Positions 25,428-34,349 of a stretch of DNA of 64,000 nt are shown in pieces (the stretch's first letter is position 1; each line of letters begins with the position of its first letter). Both the position numbers and the translations under genes were made by a program. Under the pieces are notes generated by a model, which did no database searches, had not been told where the DNA came from, and saw only the letters and a list, made by a program, of their open reading frames with translations. Source of the stretch: Caballeronia humi (GTDB lineage: Bacteria > Pseudomonadota > Gammaproteobacteria > Burkholderiales > Burkholderiaceae); contig NZ_FCNW02000004.1 in assembly GCF_001544475.1 (NCBI RefSeq), positions 186,001 to 250,000 on the forward strand, in the 5' to 3' direction.

Positions 25428-26159
25428 CTACTCGCGCACACTCCGCGCCAACGATCGCAAGAGCCCCGCGCCGTCCCCACTCCACGCACTGCCATGCATG
25501 CAGGCGAGCGTCGTCGGGTCGAGTTCGGCGAGTCGTTCGAACATGGCATCGGCGTTACGCGTGTGCGAGAAATAATCCATGCTGCGTCGAAACGCTTCGC
25601 TCGGCCCGAGAATGTCCGATGTCGTGAGCGCCGGAAGGTTCGCGCCGGGCTGCGTGAACAGGTCGCCGCAAAGGAGCGTGCGGGTTCGCTCTTCCATCAG
25701 GAAGCCGCATTCCCACGCATGCGGCAAGTGCGGCGTGTCGATCCATCGCACGGTGTGACGTCCGAGGCTGATGCTCTCCCCGTCTGCCAGTGCGACCGGT
25801 GCACGATCCGCCAGATCGTTGATGGAAACCATTGCCGCAACGGTCCCGCATAACGGCGCCGCGTCCGGCGCCACCGCCAGCCACTCGTTGAGCGATCCGC
25901 ACTCGTCCGCCTCGACGTGCGAAAACGCGATATGCCGCAACCGCTCCGGCGCGATGACGCTCGACAACGCCTCGCGCACGAGAGAAAACATCTTGCGCGG
26001 GCCGGTGTGAAACAGGAGTGGCTCGTCGTCGACGATCAGATACTGGTTGAACGAGAAGCCGCCCGCGTCGCCGGGAATGATGAACGGCGTATTGATGCGA
26101 TACAAGCCGTCGGCAATTTCCTCGACGTTCGTACCCGATTGCGGATTGGTGATGCCCAT
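25428..26159 (-). CDS. Stand-alone flavodiiron-type metallo-beta-lactamase-fold protein
   Basis: 243 residues from ATG 26159, which has AGGAGGGG before it. The di-metal motif is the oxygen-binding (ODP) form His81-x-Glu83-x-Asp85 (SHVEADECGSLNEW), not the hydrolase HxHxDH. Further ligands are His in PHLPHAWECG, Asp in CGDLFTQPG and His in CMHGSAW. Full flavodiiron proteins add a flavodoxin domain and reduce O2 or NO; this one has the metal domain only. Might sense or reduce oxygen or nitric oxide with a separate donor. Confidence 0.8.
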   Translation of the reverse strand: MGITNPQSGTNVEEIADGLYRINTPFIIPGDAGGFSFNQYLIVDDEPLLFHTGPRKMFSLVREALSSVIAPERLRHIAFSHVEADECGSLNEWLAVAPDAAPLCGTVAAMVSINDLADRAPVALADGESISLGRHTVRWIDTPHLPHAWECGFLMEERTRTLLCGDLFTQPGANLPALTTSDILGPSEAFRRSMDYFSHTRNADAMFERLAELDPTTLACMHGSAWSGDGAGLLRSLARSVRE

Positions 26160-26285
26160 GTGCCCCTCCTGCGTATCTGCTTTCACCTCGCGTTCACGCG
26201 CCGCGAAGCTTCTGCACCCCTGCCCGAGCGTAAGAAAAGCGCCATACGTGTTGCGTATTCTGCGCTTCCTGTTCTTCCTTTGCAT

Positions 26286-27188
26286 TCACGGCGACCGCTC
26301 AGCCGCATTGACGAAGTCGATGAACACGCGCAGCGGCGCCGGAACGTGCCGTCGGCCGGGATAGTAGAGGAACGGCCCCGGGAAGGTCTGCCACCACGGC
26401 ATGAGGATCGGCTCCAGCGCGCCGCTCTGCAGATGCGGCGCAAGCATGCCTTCGAACAGATGAATGATGCCGACGCCCGCCACAGCCGCACTGACCGCGA
26501 GGTCCACGGCCGCGCCCGGCCGAACCCGCAGCGGGCCGGCAGGATCGAGCCGGACCGTTTCACCGTCGCGCTCGAAATTCCACGTCGGAGTAGCACCGCC
26601 CGCGAACTGGCCGCGCAGGCAGGCGTGATCGAGCAACTCACGCGGATGCGTCGGCCGGCCGTGCGCGTCGAGATAGTCGGGCGAGGCGGCGGTGGCGAAG
26701 CGCTGCACGCGCGGGCCGATCGGAACGGCGATCATGTCCTGCTCGAGCCGCTCGTCGTAGCGGATGCCGGCATCGCAACCTATCGATAGCACGTCCACGA
26801 AGCCGTCTTCCACCACGACCTCCACGCGGATGTCCGGATACGCCTTCAGGAACGGCGCGAGAATGTCGGGCAGTACGATCCGCGCGGCGCTCGACGGCAC
26901 GTTGAGTTTGAGCGTACCGGTGGGCTTTTCGCGGAAGCCGTTCAGAACGTCGAGCGCGGCTTCCATCTCGCCCATGAGCGGAGCGAGCTTGTCGATGAGC
27001 CGCTGACCCGCTTCGGTGGGCGCCACGCTACGCGTCGTGCGGTTGAGCAAACGCAATCCGAGCCGCGTTTCCAGGCGGCGCACGGCCGTGCTCAGGCTTG
27101 ACGCGGACACGCCGCTCGAACGCGCCGCATCGCGAAAGCCGCCGGCGCGTGCGACCGAAGCGAATGCCGCCAGATCGTTGAAGTCCAT
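26286..27188 (-). CDS. LysR-family regulator, CrgA-like
   Basis: 300 residues from MDFNDLAAFASVARAGGFRD; a start two codons earlier is possible. HTH at 17-60 (AARSSGVSASSLSTAVRRLE) and LNRTTRSVAPTEAG typical of the CrgA group. Divergent from an aldo/keto reductase with 108 bp between, where AATC-N7-GATT (27221-27235) is a weak LysR-like site. Likely controls that reductase (inference). Confidence 0.88.
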   Translation of the reverse strand: MDFNDLAAFASVARAGGFRDAARSSGVSASSLSTAVRRLETRLGLRLLNRTTRSVAPTEAGQRLIDKLAPLMGEMEAALDVLNGFREKPTGTLKLNVPSSAARIVLPDILAPFLKAYPDIRVEVVVEDGFVDVLSIGCDAGIRYDERLEQDMIAVPIGPRVQRFATAASPDYLDAHGRPTHPRELLDHACLRGQFAGGATPTWNFERDGETVRLDPAGPLRVRPGAAVDLAVSAAVAGVGIIHLFEGMLAPHLQSGALEPILMPWWQTFPGPFLYYPGRRHVPAPLRVFIDFVNAAERSP

Positions 27189-27296
27189 GATCACTGTGCA
27201 TTTTTTTGAACGACCCGTGCAATCTAGGACGGATTATCGAACAACGCAAGGTGCTTCATACTCGGCTTCAACGTTCACACACATGAGAGAGAACAC

Positions 27297-28154
27297 ATGT
27301 CCTTACATCAACCCTTCTCGTTCGCCGGCCGCCAGGTTGCCCGCATGGGCTACGGCGCGATGCAACTCGCAGGTCCGGGCGTGTTCGGGCCGCCGAAAGA
27401 CCGCGCCGCCGCAATCGCCGTGCTGCGCCGCGCGGTGGAAGCCGGCGTGAATCACATCGATACGAGCGATTTCTACGGCCCTCACGTCACCAATCAGGTC
27501 ATTCGCGAGGCGCTGCATCCGTATCCGGACGATCTGCTCATCGTGACGAAAGTGGGCGCCGTGCGCGACGCGAGCGGCGGGTGGCTCCCCGCGATGGAAC
27601 CGGCGGACATCGAGCGAAGCGTCCACGACAACCTGCGCAACCTGGGCCTCGATGCGATCGACGTCGTCAACATGCGCATGATGGGCGACGTTCACAGCCC
27701 GAGCGAGGCGCCGGTCGAAGCGCAAATCACCGCACTCGCTGAATTGAAGCGTAAAGGGCTCGTGAAGCACATCGGGCTGAGCAACGCGACGCGCGCACAG
27801 ATCGACGAGGCGCGCGGCATCGACGAGATCGTGTGCGTGCAGAATCACTACAATCTCGTGCATCGCGAGGACGGAGAACTCGTCGATCATCTCGCGCGCG
27901 AAGGCATCGCGTATGTGCCGTTCTTTCCGCTCGGCGGCTTCACGCCGATCCAGTCCGGCGCGCTCTCGGATATCGCAAAAGAACTCGACGCCACGCCGAT
28001 GCAGGTCGCGCTCGCGTGGCTGTTGTATCGATCGCCGAATCTTCTGCTGATTCCGGGAACGTCGTCGGTCGCGCATCTGGAGGAGAACCTGAGCGCGGCG
28101 GAACTGACCCTCGCCCCCGACGTGCTCGCTCGCCTCGATGCGCTGGCCGCCTAA
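27297..28154 (+). CDS. Aldo/keto reductase, YdbC-like
   Basis: 285 residues. TIM-barrel oxidoreductase of the AKR superfamily using NADPH. The catalytic Asp and Tyr are in DTSDFYG and the Lys in VTKVG, but the position of the catalytic His (QLH in most AKRs) reads VVNMRM, so His is replaced by Arg, as I recall for the YdbC branch. C-terminal cofactor site LLIPGTSSVAHLEEN is intact. Divergent from a CrgA-like LysR gene. Its stop codon overlaps that of the convergent dehydrogenase. Confidence 0.88.
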   Translation: MSLHQPFSFAGRQVARMGYGAMQLAGPGVFGPPKDRAAAIAVLRRAVEAGVNHIDTSDFYGPHVTNQVIREALHPYPDDLLIVTKVGAVRDASGGWLPAMEPADIERSVHDNLRNLGLDAIDVVNMRMMGDVHSPSEAPVEAQITALAELKRKGLVKHIGLSNATRAQIDEARGIDEIVCVQNHYNLVHREDGELVDHLAREGIAYVPFFPLGGFTPIQSGALSDIAKELDATPMQVALAWLLYRSPNLLLIPGTSSVAHLEENLSAAELTLAPDVLARLDALAA

Positions 28155-29785
28155 AAGATGAAGCCTGTGTTGACGAATTTCGACTGGTGATCGGTGACGA
28201 TCGCATCGAGCAGCGTCTTGCTCTCGTCGGTCTGCTTGGCGGCGACCATCGAGCGGATCGAGAACGCCCTCAGCGCATCCGTGACCGAGAGCGTGCCTTC
28301 CGCCGAGTCCTTGCGGCCGGCGAACGGAAACACGTCGGGGCCGCGCTGGCACTGACAGTTCAGGTTGACGCGGCACACCTGGTTCACGAGCGGATCGACG
28401 AGCGCGCCGATCTGCGCAGGATCAGTGCCGAAAATGCTGACCTGCTGGCCGTGGTCCGACGTGATCACGTACTGCAACGCAGTCTCGACATCGTCGAACG
28501 GCGTGATCGGGATGATCGGCCCGAACTGCTCCTCGCGATACAGCTTCATGCCTTCCTGCACCGGATACACAACCGCGGGATAGAAGAGCGTCTTGCAGAA
28601 CACGCCGCCGCCTTCGTTGACGACACTCGCACCTTTCGCCTTCGCATCATCGATCGCTTCGGTCATGTAGGCCGTGCGATGCATGCCCGGCAGCGGCGTG
28701 ATCGACACGCCCTTCTCCCACGGCATGCCGACCTTCATCTTCGTCAACTCCGCCGTGAAGCGCTCGATGAACACATCGACGATCGAGCGATGCACCATCA
28801 GCATCTTGAGCGCCGTGCAGCGCTGCCCGTTGAACGACAGCGCGCCTAACAGACACTCCTTCACCGCAAGCCCGATATCGGCATCGGGCAGGATGATCGC
28901 GGCGTTCTTCGCGTCGAGGCCGAGGATCGCGCGCAGTCGATGAGACTTCGGATGCTGCTTCTTCAAATGGTCCGCGACCTTGCTCGATCCGATCAGCGCG
29001 AGCACGTCGATCTTGCCCGACGCGAGCATGTGCGGCACGACCACCGCCCCCGGCGCATAGATCGTATTGATGACGCCTTTAGGGAACGCCTCGCGAAACG
29101 CTGCCAGCAGCGGATAAAAGAGCAGCGTGCCGTATTGCGGCGGCTTGAACACCACCGTGTTGCCCATCAGCAGCGCCGGAATCAGCGTGGCGAAGGTCTC
29201 GTTGAGCGGATAGTTGTACGGCCCCATGCACAGCACGACGCCGAGCGGCGTGCGCCGGATCTGCCCGATCGTGCCCTCCGCGATCGTGAAGCGCGAATTG
29301 CTGTTGTCCTGCTCCTTGAGCGCTTCGATCGTGTCCTGCATATAACTGACGGTGCGGTCGAACTCCTTCGTCGAATCGGCTAGACTCTTGCCGATCTCCC
29401 ACATGATCAGGTTCACGATCTGCGAGCGCTCCGCGACCATGCGCCGGATGAAGTCCTGCATGCACGCGATGCGCTGCCCGACCGTCATCGTCGGCCAGGC
29501 ACCGCGGCCGTGATCATAGGCGCGCACGGCGGCGTCGAGTGCGGCGTCGCTTTCCGTTTCGCCCATCACCGGATAGCTGCCGATCGCGACCTGCTCGACG
29601 TCGCCCGACGCCTCGCGCACGCAGACCGGCGAGAGCACGGTCTTGCAGGCGCCGTCCCAGGGCCGCAGTTCGCCATCGACGAGCGAGACGCGTTGATGGA
29701 TCGGCGCGGCGAGGCGCGCGTCCTCGGGGATCTCGCCGATAGTGGGAAAGAGTTGCTGCAGATTTTCGGAGGTCATGTGCGGCAT
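28151..29785 (-). CDS. GapN-like NADP-dependent aldehyde dehydrogenase
   Basis: 544 residues from ATG 29785 (AGGA 8 bases upstream). Aldehyde dehydrogenase superfamily of the non-phosphorylating glyceraldehyde-3-phosphate dehydrogenase type: PYNYPLNETFATLIPALLMG, GSSKVADHLKKQ and the catalytic Cys in FNGQRCTALK. The ELGGK segment that normally supplies the general-base Glu reads LGLDAK. Longer than the average family member (about 500). Last gene of a six-gene unit and 16 bp from the upstream permease gene. Its aldehyde may belong to that pathway rather than glycolysis (inference). Confidence 0.82.
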   Translation of the reverse strand: MPHMTSENLQQLFPTIGEIPEDARLAAPIHQRVSLVDGELRPWDGACKTVLSPVCVREASGDVEQVAIGSYPVMGETESDAALDAAVRAYDHGRGAWPTMTVGQRIACMQDFIRRMVAERSQIVNLIMWEIGKSLADSTKEFDRTVSYMQDTIEALKEQDNSNSRFTIAEGTIGQIRRTPLGVVLCMGPYNYPLNETFATLIPALLMGNTVVFKPPQYGTLLFYPLLAAFREAFPKGVINTIYAPGAVVVPHMLASGKIDVLALIGSSKVADHLKKQHPKSHRLRAILGLDAKNAAIILPDADIGLAVKECLLGALSFNGQRCTALKMLMVHRSIVDVFIERFTAELTKMKVGMPWEKGVSITPLPGMHRTAYMTEAIDDAKAKGASVVNEGGGVFCKTLFYPAVVYPVQEGMKLYREEQFGPIIPITPFDDVETALQYVITSDHGQQVSIFGTDPAQIGALVDPLVNQVCRVNLNCQCQRGPDVFPFAGRKDSAEGTLSVTDALRAFSIRSMVAAKQTDESKTLLDAIVTDHQSKFVNTGFIF

Positions 29786-29801
29786 GGCGTTGTCCTCATG
29801 G

Positions 29802-31223
29802 TCACACGTTACGTTCGGCTGTAGCGAGCGGCACGTCGGCTGCGTCACGAAGGTCGTCCAGATCGCGGCCGCGTGTCTCGGGCGTGTAGTAAGTCGTCAC
29901 GACGCCGATGAAGCTCAGGATCGCGACATACGCAGCAAGCGGAATCCACGCGAGAACGCGGCCTTCGGCGCCGCCCCAGTGCGTGGTCGCCCAGGCGATG
30001 ATCGACGCGCCGATCAACGGCGCCACCCCGCCCGCGATGACCGCCGATACTTCACGTCCCACCGCGACGCCGGCGTAGCGGTGCTGCGCGCCGAAGAGTT
30101 CGGGCAAGAGCGCGCCTTGCGTCGCGAACATGCCCCAGACACCCGCGAGCGCGACGCAGAGCATTGCAATGCTGGCGGTCGCGTTGCCCTGGCTCAGTAT
30201 CCACCAGGTCGGAAAGGCCAGCAACAACTGGTAAATCGCAAACGCGCGATAGACGGGGATGCGTCCGTAGCGGTCGCTCAGCCAGCCGGTGAGCGGAATG
30301 ATGACTGCGCCCGATGCACCGGCAAGCAACAACGCGACCGGCCCGATCGGTCCCTTGAGGCCGGTGGCCGTCACCATGTAGCTGATCGCGAGCGACTGAT
30401 AGATCGACGAACCGCCGTTCTCGGCCATGCGCATGCCGATGACTTTCAAGAGGGTCGGCTTCGAATGGCGGATCAGGTGCTTGAGCGGACTGTCGTTGAC
30501 TTGATGGCGCGCTTCGAGCTTCGTGAACGACGGCGATTCCTTGAGCTTCAGCCGAATCCAGATCGCCACGCCGATGATCACGACGCTCAACAGGAACGGC
30601 ACGCGCCACAGCCAGCTTTGCGAGATGTCCTCGACCCGCACGAGCGCGAAGTAGATCGCCGCTGCCATCACCGTGCCGAGCAGCACGCCCATGAAGGGCA
30701 GCGCGGCGAAGTAGCCGCGTCGCTTCGCTGGCGCGTATTCGGCCATCAGCACGGCGGCTCCGGCCTGTTCCGCGCCCGCGCCGAGTCCCTGCAGCAGACG
30801 GCAGCCGACGAGCAGGATCGGTGCCCAGATCCCGGCGGTTGCGTACGTCGGCAAGAGGCCGATCAAGGTGCTCGCGACGCCCATCAAGAGGATCGTCGCC
30901 ATCAGGACGAACTTGCGTCCGTAGCGATCACCGAGCGTGCCGAAGATGATGCCGCCCACCGGCCGGATCGCGAAGCCCAGAAAATACGCGCCGAAGCTCG
31001 CAATGAGGCCCATGCTCGGATCGCTCGACGGGAAGAACAGCGGCCCGAAGATCAGCGCCGACGCGAGGTTGTACAGCGCGAAATCGTAGTATTCGAGTGC
31101 GCTGCCAAGCGATGCGGCCCAGGCGGCGCGGTACAGGTCCGAGGTCGTGACTTCCTGCTTGGCCGTCACGGGCTCCGGATGGGCGCCGTTCGGGGCGACC
31201 GCAATGGTTTGATGGTGTTTCAT
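29802..31223 (-). CDS. MFS transporter, metabolite:H+ symporter (MHS) family
   Basis: 473 residues, 12 hydrophobic segments. The MHS signatures are clear: LGSALEYYDFALYNLASALIFG, RPVGGIIFGTLGDRYGRK and LLQGLGAGAEQAGAAVLMAEY. Members carry shikimate, alpha-ketoglutarate, citrate or proline with protons. The neighbouring variant shikimate dehydrogenase makes a shikimate- or quinate-like acid a fair guess, not proven. Confidence 0.9.
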   Translation of the reverse strand: MKHHQTIAVAPNGAHPEPVTAKQEVTTSDLYRAAWAASLGSALEYYDFALYNLASALIFGPLFFPSSDPSMGLIASFGAYFLGFAIRPVGGIIFGTLGDRYGRKFVLMATILLMGVASTLIGLLPTYATAGIWAPILLVGCRLLQGLGAGAEQAGAAVLMAEYAPAKRRGYFAALPFMGVLLGTVMAAAIYFALVRVEDISQSWLWRVPFLLSVVIIGVAIWIRLKLKESPSFTKLEARHQVNDSPLKHLIRHSKPTLLKVIGMRMAENGGSSIYQSLAISYMVTATGLKGPIGPVALLLAGASGAVIIPLTGWLSDRYGRIPVYRAFAIYQLLLAFPTWWILSQGNATASIAMLCVALAGVWGMFATQGALLPELFGAQHRYAGVAVGREVSAVIAGGVAPLIGASIIAWATTHWGGAEGRVLAWIPLAAYVAILSFIGVVTTYYTPETRGRDLDDLRDAADVPLATAERNV

Positions 31224-31321
31224 CTCGTCTCCTCCAAAAATGGATGCCGTGTGTCACGGCGCTTGGGGCGCGTCGTGCTCGTCTTGTCGCGAGCTGACGG
31301 GCCATCCTGCTACTGTTCGAA

Positions 31322-32137
31322 CTAGCCGACGCGGGCGATCTCGTCGAGCAAAGCCTTGCTCATTGCGTCGATGGGCGCTTTCTTGCCCGTGTACAACTCG
31401 ACCTGTCCGCAAAACTGATGCAGCAGCATCCGCGTTCCATCGATCGCGCGGCAACCGACAGCCGCTGCATCGCGTATCAGCTTCGTGCGCACGGGGATGA
31501 ACGCGGCGTCCATCACGAAGAGATGCGGCGCCAGTTGTTCAGCGTTCAGCGGGTTGACGTCGGGCGCGCGGAAACCTGCTGCTGTCGCGTTGATCACACC
31601 ATCGAATGCGTGCGGGTTGAAGTCGCTCAACGCGCCGCCGAAAGTGAGGCCAAAGTCGCGCGCCAGTTCCTCTCCGCGCGACGCCGTGCGATTGAACACG
31701 GTCACCTGCGCGCCTGCGCGTCGCACGCCCCAGGCGATCGCCCTTGCCGCTCCGCCCGCGCCGAGCAGCGCGATGCGGCGCCCTTCCAGCGACGTGACTT
31801 CTTCGAGCGCGCGCACGGCGCCCTCGCAATCCGTGTTGTAGCCGGTGAGCTTTCCGTCGCGGTTGTCGATCGTGTTGACCGCGCCGATCTCGCGCGCGGT
31901 GACATCGAGTGCGTCGAGGTGCGGCATGACGGCCTGCTTGTGCGGCATCGTGACGTTCAGTCCGCGAATGCCGAGCGTGCGCATCGCGTTGATCGCGCCG
32001 GCCGCATCCTCGATGCCGAAGCTGACGAACGTGTAGTCCACGCCGAGCGCGCGGTACGCCGCGTTGTGCACCTTGACGTTGAACGTGAACGGCTGGCCGG
32101 CGAGCGAGCCGCACAGGGCCGGAATCGAATGGGGCAT
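31322..32137 (-). CDS. Shikimate dehydrogenase family protein, variant substrate site
   Basis: 271 residues. AroE fold with catalytic Lys67 (NVTMPHK) and Asp103 (GYNTDCEG) and the NADP loop LGAGGAARAI near 126 with NRTASR after it. The substrate-hydroxyl site HSxSP of true AroE reads FTFNV (residues 17-21), so the two serines are Thr18 and Asn20. That suggests a relative of shikimate (quinate, aminoshikimate or another hydroxy acid) rather than the biosynthetic enzyme. Sits in a catabolic-looking operon, 6 bp from the upstream gene. Confidence 0.82.
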   Translation of the reverse strand: MPHSIPALCGSLAGQPFTFNVKVHNAAYRALGVDYTFVSFGIEDAAGAINAMRTLGIRGLNVTMPHKQAVMPHLDALDVTAREIGAVNTIDNRDGKLTGYNTDCEGAVRALEEVTSLEGRRIALLGAGGAARAIAWGVRRAGAQVTVFNRTASRGEELARDFGLTFGGALSDFNPHAFDGVINATAAGFRAPDVNPLNAEQLAPHLFVMDAAFIPVRTKLIRDAAAVGCRAIDGTRMLLHQFCGQVELYTGKKAPIDAMSKALLDEIARVG

Positions 32138-32143
32138 GGTGCG

Positions 32144-33136
32144 CTATACCTTCGAGAGATCGAACGCGGAGATGGCTGCTTCGCCATCGAGCACGCGCAA
32201 GAGGTTGTCGGTCGCGAGTTCGGCCATCGCGCGGCGCGTCTCGTGCGTCGCCGATCCGATGTGCGGAAACGGCGTGACCCGCGCATGCGTGCGCAGCGGC
32301 GAATCCTGCGGGAGCGGCTCGATAGTGAACACGTCGAGGCCCGCCGCGCGCAAGTGGCCGCTATCGAGCGCGGCGAGGAGCGCGTCCTCATGCACGATCG
32401 CGCCGCGCGAACCGTTGACGAAGACCGCGCCCGGCTTCATCGATGCGAAAGCCTTGGCATCCATCAGGCCGCGGGTTTCGTCGGAGAGCGGCAGCGTCAG
32501 CGCGACGATGTCGGCGCGTTCGAGCACTTCGTCGAATGATGCGCGCACCGCGTACCCCGCGAGTCTGTCGGGCACCTGCACGTCGAACGGATCATGGAAG
32601 ACCACCGGCATGTCGAACCCGAGCGCCGCGCGCCGGGCCACCGCCTGGCCGATGCGCCCGAAGCCGAGCACGCCGAGCGTCTTGCCGTGCACGTCCCAGC
32701 CGAACAGGTCCTCGCCGATGTTGCGCGTCCAGCGGCCGTTGCGTACATGATCCGACAGCTCGACGAGACGCCGCGACGCGGCCATGATCAACGCGAAGAC
32801 GGTATCGGCGATGGTTTCCGTGAGGACGCCGGGTGTGTGGCAGAGCGCGATACCGCGCTGTTTGAGGTAGCCGAGATCGTAGTTGTCGACGCCGACCGAG
32901 ATGCTCGAAATCACGCGCAGGTGAGGCGCGCGGGAGAGTTCTTCGGCGCCGAGTTTGAAGCTCGAACCGATCAGGCCGTCTGCGTCTTGCAGCGCTTCGC
33001 GAAAGCGCGGCAGGTCGTCGGCGCTGCGCGGATCGGCGACGGTGACGTCGTGCCACGTCCGGATGCGTTCGAGCAGGTCGTCGGGAAGCTTGCGAAAGAC
33101 GACGACGTTCTTGCGGGCTGCGGGTGCTATCGACAT
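32144..33136 (-). CDS. D-2-hydroxyacid dehydrogenase, 2-ketogluconate/glyoxylate reductase type
   Basis: 330 residues. NAD(P) motif GVLGFGRIG near 155, catalytic Arg in NGSRGAIV, Glu in FTIEPLP and His in PFPHIGSAT. Overall closest to the GhrB/2-ketogluconate reductase branch. Operon neighbours: the beta-propeller gene 16 bp upstream and the AroE-like gene 6 bp downstream. Confidence 0.88.
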   Translation of the reverse strand: MSIAPAARKNVVVFRKLPDDLLERIRTWHDVTVADPRSADDLPRFREALQDADGLIGSSFKLGAEELSRAPHLRVISSISVGVDNYDLGYLKQRGIALCHTPGVLTETIADTVFALIMAASRRLVELSDHVRNGRWTRNIGEDLFGWDVHGKTLGVLGFGRIGQAVARRAALGFDMPVVFHDPFDVQVPDRLAGYAVRASFDEVLERADIVALTLPLSDETRGLMDAKAFASMKPGAVFVNGSRGAIVHEDALLAALDSGHLRAAGLDVFTIEPLPQDSPLRTHARVTPFPHIGSATHETRRAMAELATDNLLRVLDGEAAISAFDLSKV

Positions 33137-33152
33137 GATGTGCTCCTGATAT

Positions 33153-34328
33153 TCAACGCGGCGTAGTGCGCAGCGACGAAGGACCGCCTGTGAGGGCGAT
33201 CCGCTGCCCCGTATCGCTTAAACGTCCACCGTTCACTGCAAAGAACGCAAGCTGCTTTTCGACGTTGTACTGCACGATCAGATGCTTGCTGTCCGCGCTG
33301 AACACGATGCCCTGCGACGCCTCGCCACCCGCCACCTCCGACATTTTCACCGCCTGTCCGTCGCGGATCGCGAAGAGCAGCACCTTGCCGCGCGCGTGAC
33401 GTCCGGGGTTGTCGGGCGTCAGGTTCGAACCGTCCATCGACTGCACGCCGATCCATTTGCCATCGGGCGAGATCGCAACGCCTTCGGGCAGCGACGGCAC
33501 CGTGATGTGCTGCACCGTGCGAAACGGCACGCGCGAGACGTCGATGAGCGTTACGGTATCGGCATCGCCCGCGAGCTTGCCCGCATAGGCCGGCAGCCCC
33601 GCGAGTCCGACATCGCTTACGACGGCCCACTTGCCGTCGCTTGAAACGTCGATCGTGTACGGCGCGACGCCGCTCGAAAGACGCGTGCCGCTGTCGGTGA
33701 CGCGGCCGTCGGCGACGTTCAGAACCGCGACGCCCTGCTCGTCGCGCAATGCAACGAGCGCATGGGCGCCGTCGTGCGTGAAGCTCACGCCGGAGAGACG
33801 CTTCTGCGCGATCTTGAGCGTATCGACAATCGTCACCCGCGTTCCCTCGATGCCGAGCACGACGACACTGCCATCGACGCAGGTGACGAGCGCGATGCGT
33901 CCGGCGCGATCGATGGCGATGCCCTGCGGATGGCTGCCGATATCGAGCCGTGTGACGGCCGGCGGCGACGCTTGCATATCGACTACCTGTATGAACGCGT
34001 CCATCAGCAACTTCTTGGCGTCGTAGTCGTAGCGCGTCGGCGCGGCGACCAACGCAATGCTTGCGTCCGGCGTAATCGCGACGGCCTGTGGCGGGCCTTG
34101 AATAACGTTTTCGACTTCGACCTGAACCTTGACCTGTGGCGGGAAACGGCTCGCGTCGAGCAGCGTGAGCGTGTCGGGCTTGGGGTTGGCCGGATACGTG
34201 TCGCGGCCTTCGACGCGCTGGTATTTACCGTCGTTGCCTGAAACGATCCAGTCGGCGGCGTACGACGTGCAGGCCATGACGGCGATAGTCAAGCCGGCCA
34301 GCGCTTGTGTGCAGCGAAGTGAACGCAT
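33153..34328 (-). CDS. Secreted beta-propeller (YVTN/lactonase-like) protein
   Basis: 391 residues with a Sec signal peptide (LAGLTIAVMACTSYAAD, cleavage near residue 25). Repeats of about 45 residues with SPDGKW, THDGAHALV, DRAGRIALV and TPDASIALV, the wording of beta-propeller blades. Periplasmic. Relatives include lactonases and sugar dehydrogenases, but no metal or catalytic set can be named here. In an operon of oxidoreductases it may be a lactonase or an accessory of a periplasmic oxidation (inference). Confidence 0.75.
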   Translation of the reverse strand: MRSLRCTQALAGLTIAVMACTSYAADWIVSGNDGKYQRVEGRDTYPANPKPDTLTLLDASRFPPQVKVQVEVENVIQGPPQAVAITPDASIALVAAPTRYDYDAKKLLMDAFIQVVDMQASPPAVTRLDIGSHPQGIAIDRAGRIALVTCVDGSVVVLGIEGTRVTIVDTLKIAQKRLSGVSFTHDGAHALVALRDEQGVAVLNVADGRVTDSGTRLSSGVAPYTIDVSSDGKWAVVSDVGLAGLPAYAGKLAGDADTVTLIDVSRVPFRTVQHITVPSLPEGVAISPDGKWIGVQSMDGSNLTPDNPGRHARGKVLLFAIRDGQAVKMSEVAGGEASQGIVFSADSKHLIVQYNVEKQLAFFAVNGGRLSDTGQRIALTGGPSSLRTTPR

Positions 34329-34349
34329 GTTTATGTCTCCGTTGATTTT

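Noticed and set aside
29742..31325. 527-codon plus-strand frame opposite the MHS permease
   Set aside because: Antisense shadow, rich in Arg, Asp and His; the permease frame has full family signatures.
31322..32137. Calling this gene biosynthetic aroE
   Set aside because: The shikimate-binding serines are changed and the context is catabolic.
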